Below are positions 61,850 to 64,000 of a DNA stretch of 64,000 nucleotides, piece by piece. The translations under genes and the position numbers were made by a program. Every line of letters starts with the position of its first letter. Position 1 is the first letter of the stretch. The notes beneath the pieces are model-generated. The model did no database searches. It saw only the letters and a list, made by a program, of their open reading frames with translations, and was not told the DNA's origin. The DNA lies in NCBI RefSeq assembly GCF_002953195.1, contig NZ_CP026377.1, positions 3,162,001-3,226,000 on the forward strand. The letters run 5' to 3'. Source of the DNA: Mixta gaviniae. Lineage in GTDB: Bacteria; Pseudomonadota; Gammaproteobacteria; Enterobacterales; Enterobacteriaceae.

Positions 61850-62322
61850 GCTGCGCTCCTGTTCTGTTCTCCCCAGCGCTTAGTAACGTGAGACCAAAGC
61901 TGCCCTCGCTTTATGCGTCCGGTTGTCATCTCTGTTACCCCATATATTTTTGCGAGCTTAATGTTTGACAGTTTTGAGTGGTAAATCTCAAGCACTTGGC
62001 GCTCAGTGAGTTTCGCTCCGTGATGTCGCTCCCCACGGGCATTTCTACCCCTGTCCTTACAGTCTTTATTGTTTTGAGATATAGTCCCTGTACATAGATG
62101 ATCTGGGTTTATGCACTTGGGGTTATCGCATTTGTGCCTGACGACGTGACCTTCAGGTATAGGGCCAACATTTAGTTCATATGAAAGCCTGTGAACTCGA
62201 TATTTTTTGTAGTTCCAGCTTATTTGTCCGTATCCATCCCATACATAACTTCCCCTCCACTCAATGCAGCCGCTAGGCATTAGCTCTGACTTTTCTCTTA
62301 GTCTTCTCAGGATTTTTTCCAT
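61846..62322 (-). CDS. HNH homing endonuclease (HNH F)
   Basis: 158 residues of the HNH_3/AP2-less type: GCIEWRGSYVWDGYGQISWN, KYRVHRLSYELNVGPIPEGH then HKCDNPKCINPDHLCTGT, followed by a resolvase-like HTH (LTERQVLEIYHSKLSNIKLA). ATG 62322 has GGAGA upstream. Its first 50 bases overlap the end of ninB in another frame. Confidence 0.88.
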   Translation of the reverse strand: MEKILRRLREKSELMPSGCIEWRGSYVWDGYGQISWNYKKYRVHRLSYELNVGPIPEGHVVRHKCDNPKCINPDHLCTGTISQNNKDCKDRGRNARGERHHGAKLTERQVLEIYHSKLSNIKLAKIYGVTEMTTGRIKRGQLWSHVTKRWGEQNRSAA

Positions 62323-62767
62323 CTTTATCTCCAAATCTTTTAGCCCATTCCAGTTCGAGGCGGGACTCGTCGCTGAATTTCACGTTCTGCTCTGTGCCAA
62401 ACCAGTAGATAGCCTCAATGACCTCTACCATCTCGCTTACCCGCATCTTGCTCGTTCGTGAACCGAACATGACAACGCCGCCGCCGATACCTGGTGCGGT
62501 GCGCTGCTGTTCGTTTTTCGTTTTCGCTACGAGGGCAGTAATCAAATCCTTCCAGTCGTCCGGGCTGTACTTCTGGCCGAACCAAACCACCTGACGCGAC
62601 AAATCCTGCAGCAGAGGCCACATGCGTTTGTTTTGTGAGATTGTTCTTTTTCGTTCCTGGATGATTACTTCGATGGGGTGCTGCGGGTCTGTCTGGAGGT
62701 TATAGATGGCTTCTATGCAGTTCTGGCGTATTCGGTTATCTCTGATGAGATACGTTTGTTTCTCCAT
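62273..62767 (-). CDS. ninB: NinB recombination protein (Orf)
   Basis: 164 residues of the NinB/Orf family, which binds SSB-coated DNA and helps Red recombination. MEKQTYLIRDNRIRQNCIEA, RTISQNKRMWPLLQDLSRQV, KYSPDDWKDLITALV and FGSRTSKMRVSEMVEVIEAI are typical. The last 16 codons overlap the HNH F start. Confidence 0.93.
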   Translation of the reverse strand: MEKQTYLIRDNRIRQNCIEAIYNLQTDPQHPIEVIIQERKRTISQNKRMWPLLQDLSRQVVWFGQKYSPDDWKDLITALVAKTKNEQQRTAPGIGGGVVMFGSRTSKMRVSEMVEVIEAIYWFGTEQNVKFSDESRLELEWAKRFGDKDGKNPEKTKRKVRANA

Positions 62768-62942
62768 CGCTCTGCTCCTGTTTGCTCGCTATTGCTGCCT
62801 GCCATGCCATCCAGAAGCCGTATTTAATATGCGGCACTGCATCGGTGTATTTGGAAGATTCGAGGTGCTTGTATTCAGAATCAAACCAGCATTCAAACTT
62901 CTGTCGCTCAAGGTCGCGTACATGCTCATCTTTGTCGCTCAT
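62736..62942 (-). CDS. Hypothetical small phage protein
   Basis: 68 residues (RDLERQKFECWFDSEYKHLE, YGFWMAWQAAIAS). The FxxWxxxx...YxxWxxWQAA pattern is common in small early proteins of lambdoid phages; no function is known. It overlaps ninB by 32 bases. Confidence 0.62.
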   Translation of the reverse strand: MSDKDEHVRDLERQKFECWFDSEYKHLESSKYTDAVPHIKYGFWMAWQAAIASKQEQSDGETNVSHQR

Positions 62943-63163
62943 ACATCCTCCGGTTCGTCATCGTAAATCCAGTGCAGAATGTAATTGGAATCAAAGTGCT
63001 TTCCAGCAGCGAATATTCCACCTCCACTTTTACGACGTTCGGTTGCCAGCCCTTCACCAAGAAATCCGCTATGCTCTGCCCATACCTTCAGTCTTCTGCC
63101 ATTTAACGGCCTCTCCTGGGGGAAATAATTTGCCCATTCATTTTCGCCAACTTTAAGCCTCAC
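62939..63163 (-). CDS. Hypothetical small phage protein
   Basis: 74 residues (MRLKVGENEWANYFPQERPL, SNYILHWIYDDEPEDV). The end resembles DUF551-type phage proteins only weakly. It overlaps both neighbours by 4 bases. Confidence 0.6.
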   Translation of the reverse strand: MRLKVGENEWANYFPQERPLNGRRLKVWAEHSGFLGEGLATERRKSGGGIFAAGKHFDSNYILHWIYDDEPEDV

Positions 63164-63495
63164 CCTTCACTCCCATCATTCTCAATCACCCGATAGGCGA
63201 TGATGTCAGTTGACACTCCGAATTGTTCCCAATTCAATCGTCCAGATACCCTGTCAGTGAATTGTCCATAATCCCGGAGTTTAATATCTACTCTATCTCT
63301 GATGTCTGTGGGACACTCACCGCCCTTCCACTCAATCCAGCCATCACTCTCTTGCTGCTCCAGCACTGGCAGGGCTATCTCTAAGGCTTGTAGGTACTTC
63401 TCTTCCCTCAGGCTCAGGCCTACATGCGGGTCTGCCTGATGCTCACGCAGATGGACGATGTCCATGCGCGCCACTTCAGCGGTTAACTTATTCAT
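63160..63495 (-). CDS. Hypothetical phage protein
   Basis: 111 residues. N-terminal helical part with a region typical of early lambdoid fusion proteins (SLREEKYLQALEIALPVLEQ), then WIEWKGGECPTDIRDRVDIK, a domain seen at the end of many small phage proteins. Its ATG overlaps the helicase stop (TGATG). Confidence 0.62.
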   Translation of the reverse strand: MNKLTAEVARMDIVHLREHQADPHVGLSLREEKYLQALEIALPVLEQQESDGWIEWKGGECPTDIRDRVDIKLRDYGQFTDRVSGRLNWEQFGVSTDIIAYRVIENDGSEG

Positions 63496-64000
63496 CAGAA
63501 TCCCCCTCTCTTCTGCGGCTTGGCTTCGCGCTCTGCGGCCTTAGCCTGATATGCCAGCTGGTCAGCGTCGTAGATGGCGCCGTTCTTCTGTTCTGCGTAC
63601 ACAACGCCGGTCTTGCCGTGGCGGTTAAGTCGCAACAGCAGCTCTGTTTCATGCTGCGGATAGTTCTCGTCGTAGGCGCCTTCGCGGTAGATACCCAGCC
63701 AGTAGTCGCAGTCCTGCTCAATCTGTCCGGTGTCGCGTGAGTCGCTTGGGAGTGGTCGCTTGTTGGTGCGCTTCTCAAGGTCGCGGTTAAGCTGCGTCAG
63801 AAGCACCACAACGCAACCAAGCTCTTTAGCCAGGTTCTTCAGCCCTTTCGTGATTAAGCCGAATGACAGGTCATTGCGGTCGGCCTTTTCGCCAGTCATC
63901 AGTGTCAGGTAGTCAACCATCACCATGCCGACGGCGCCCTTCTCACGCTTAATGCGGCGGGACTCTGCAACGATGTGCGCCAGCGTGATGCCGGGCGTAT
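63495..64000 (-). CDS. DnaB-type replicative helicase, C-terminal part (5' end outside window)
   Basis: About 168 residues run off the right edge. RecA-fold motifs: VMVDYLTLMTG (Walker B), VVLLTQLNRDLEKRTNKRPL (motif H3), DSRDTGQIEQDCDYWLGIYR, and LLLRLNRHGKTG. It would be the P22 gp12-type helicase of the phage replication module, followed by the nin region. The frame is open to the edge; ATG 63926 is internal. Confidence 0.92.
   Translation of the reverse strand, partial: TPGITLAHIVAESRRIKREKGAVGMVMVDYLTLMTGEKADRNDLSFGLITKGLKNLAKELGCVVVLLTQLNRDLEKRTNKRPLPSDSRDTGQIEQDCDYWLGIYREGAYDENYPQHETELLLRLNRHGKTGVVYAEQKNGAIYDADQLAYQAKAAEREAKPQKRGGF

Noticed and set aside
1..64000. CRISPR arrays, insertion sequences or rRNA genes
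   Set aside because: No regularly spaced repeats, transposase genes or rRNA segments were seen.

Overview
The window is enterobacterial chromosome with a prophage inserted at the argW tRNA. Positions 1-28858 are GC-rich core genome. The order flk / yfcJ / fabB / mnmC / yfcL / epmC / yfcA / mepA / aroC / prmB / smrB / sixA / fadJ / fadI / yfcZ / fadL / mlaA / yfdC / argW is the E. coli K-12 order, but the codon use is richer in GC. A rhodanese gene and a MocR regulator sit between flk and yfcJ. A complete ccm cytochrome c maturation cluster, with separate ccmH and ccmI, sits between mlaA and yfdC. I infer an Erwiniaceae-like member of Enterobacterales (Pantoea/Mixta/Erwinia type); the sequence alone does not fix the genus.

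Core part by region: flk (partial), rhodanese and MocR regulator, yfcJ (1-4092); fatty acid synthesis gene fabB with overlapping FabR and FadR sites, and the tRNA wobble enzyme gene mnmC (4422-7807); the leftward prmB-aroC-mepA-yfcA-epmC-yfcL group (8083-12687); smrB and sixA; the anaerobic beta-oxidation operon fadIJ, yfcZ and fadL, with FadR-like sites (14067-19763); mlaA; ccmA-I (20678-27615); yfdC; argW.

From 28859 rightwards lies a lambdoid siphovirus-type prophage that runs off the right edge. IntS-like integrase (+) abuts argW. All other phage genes but one are on the minus strand. Read in transcription order from the right they are: DnaB-type helicase (partial), three small genes, ninB, HNH, winged-helix-like gene, ninH, ninE, HNH, ninF, ninG, HNH, ylcG, a DUF1133 Q-like antiterminator, a late promoter, a terminator, a CAU tRNA, another terminator, holin, GH19 endolysin, Rz/Rz1, HNH, head fibre, small genes, terminase, portal, Mu F-like protein, protease/scaffold, decoration protein, capsid, connectors, HNH, tail terminator, HNH, major tail protein, chaperone, a secreted-protein moron, tape measure, a beta-solenoid protein, tail tip M-L-K-I-J, a tail protein and the tail fibre. 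Many intrinsic terminators lie between late genes, as expected for an operon read by an antiterminated polymerase.

Main points of interest: (i) two paralogous HNH endonuclease genes share a TATAAT box and a three-way-junction-like leader whose stems show compensatory changes, and a third HNH gene has a different 86-nt structured leader; (ii) six HNH genes lie in about 19 kb; (iii) a signal-peptide moron has its own promoter and terminator; (iv) a phage tRNA is flanked by two terminators; (v) a strong internal start points to a nested scaffold protein; (vi) five apparent one-base deletions, all in G/C runs (yfcA, ccmE twice, tape measure, HNH), look more like consensus errors than decay.
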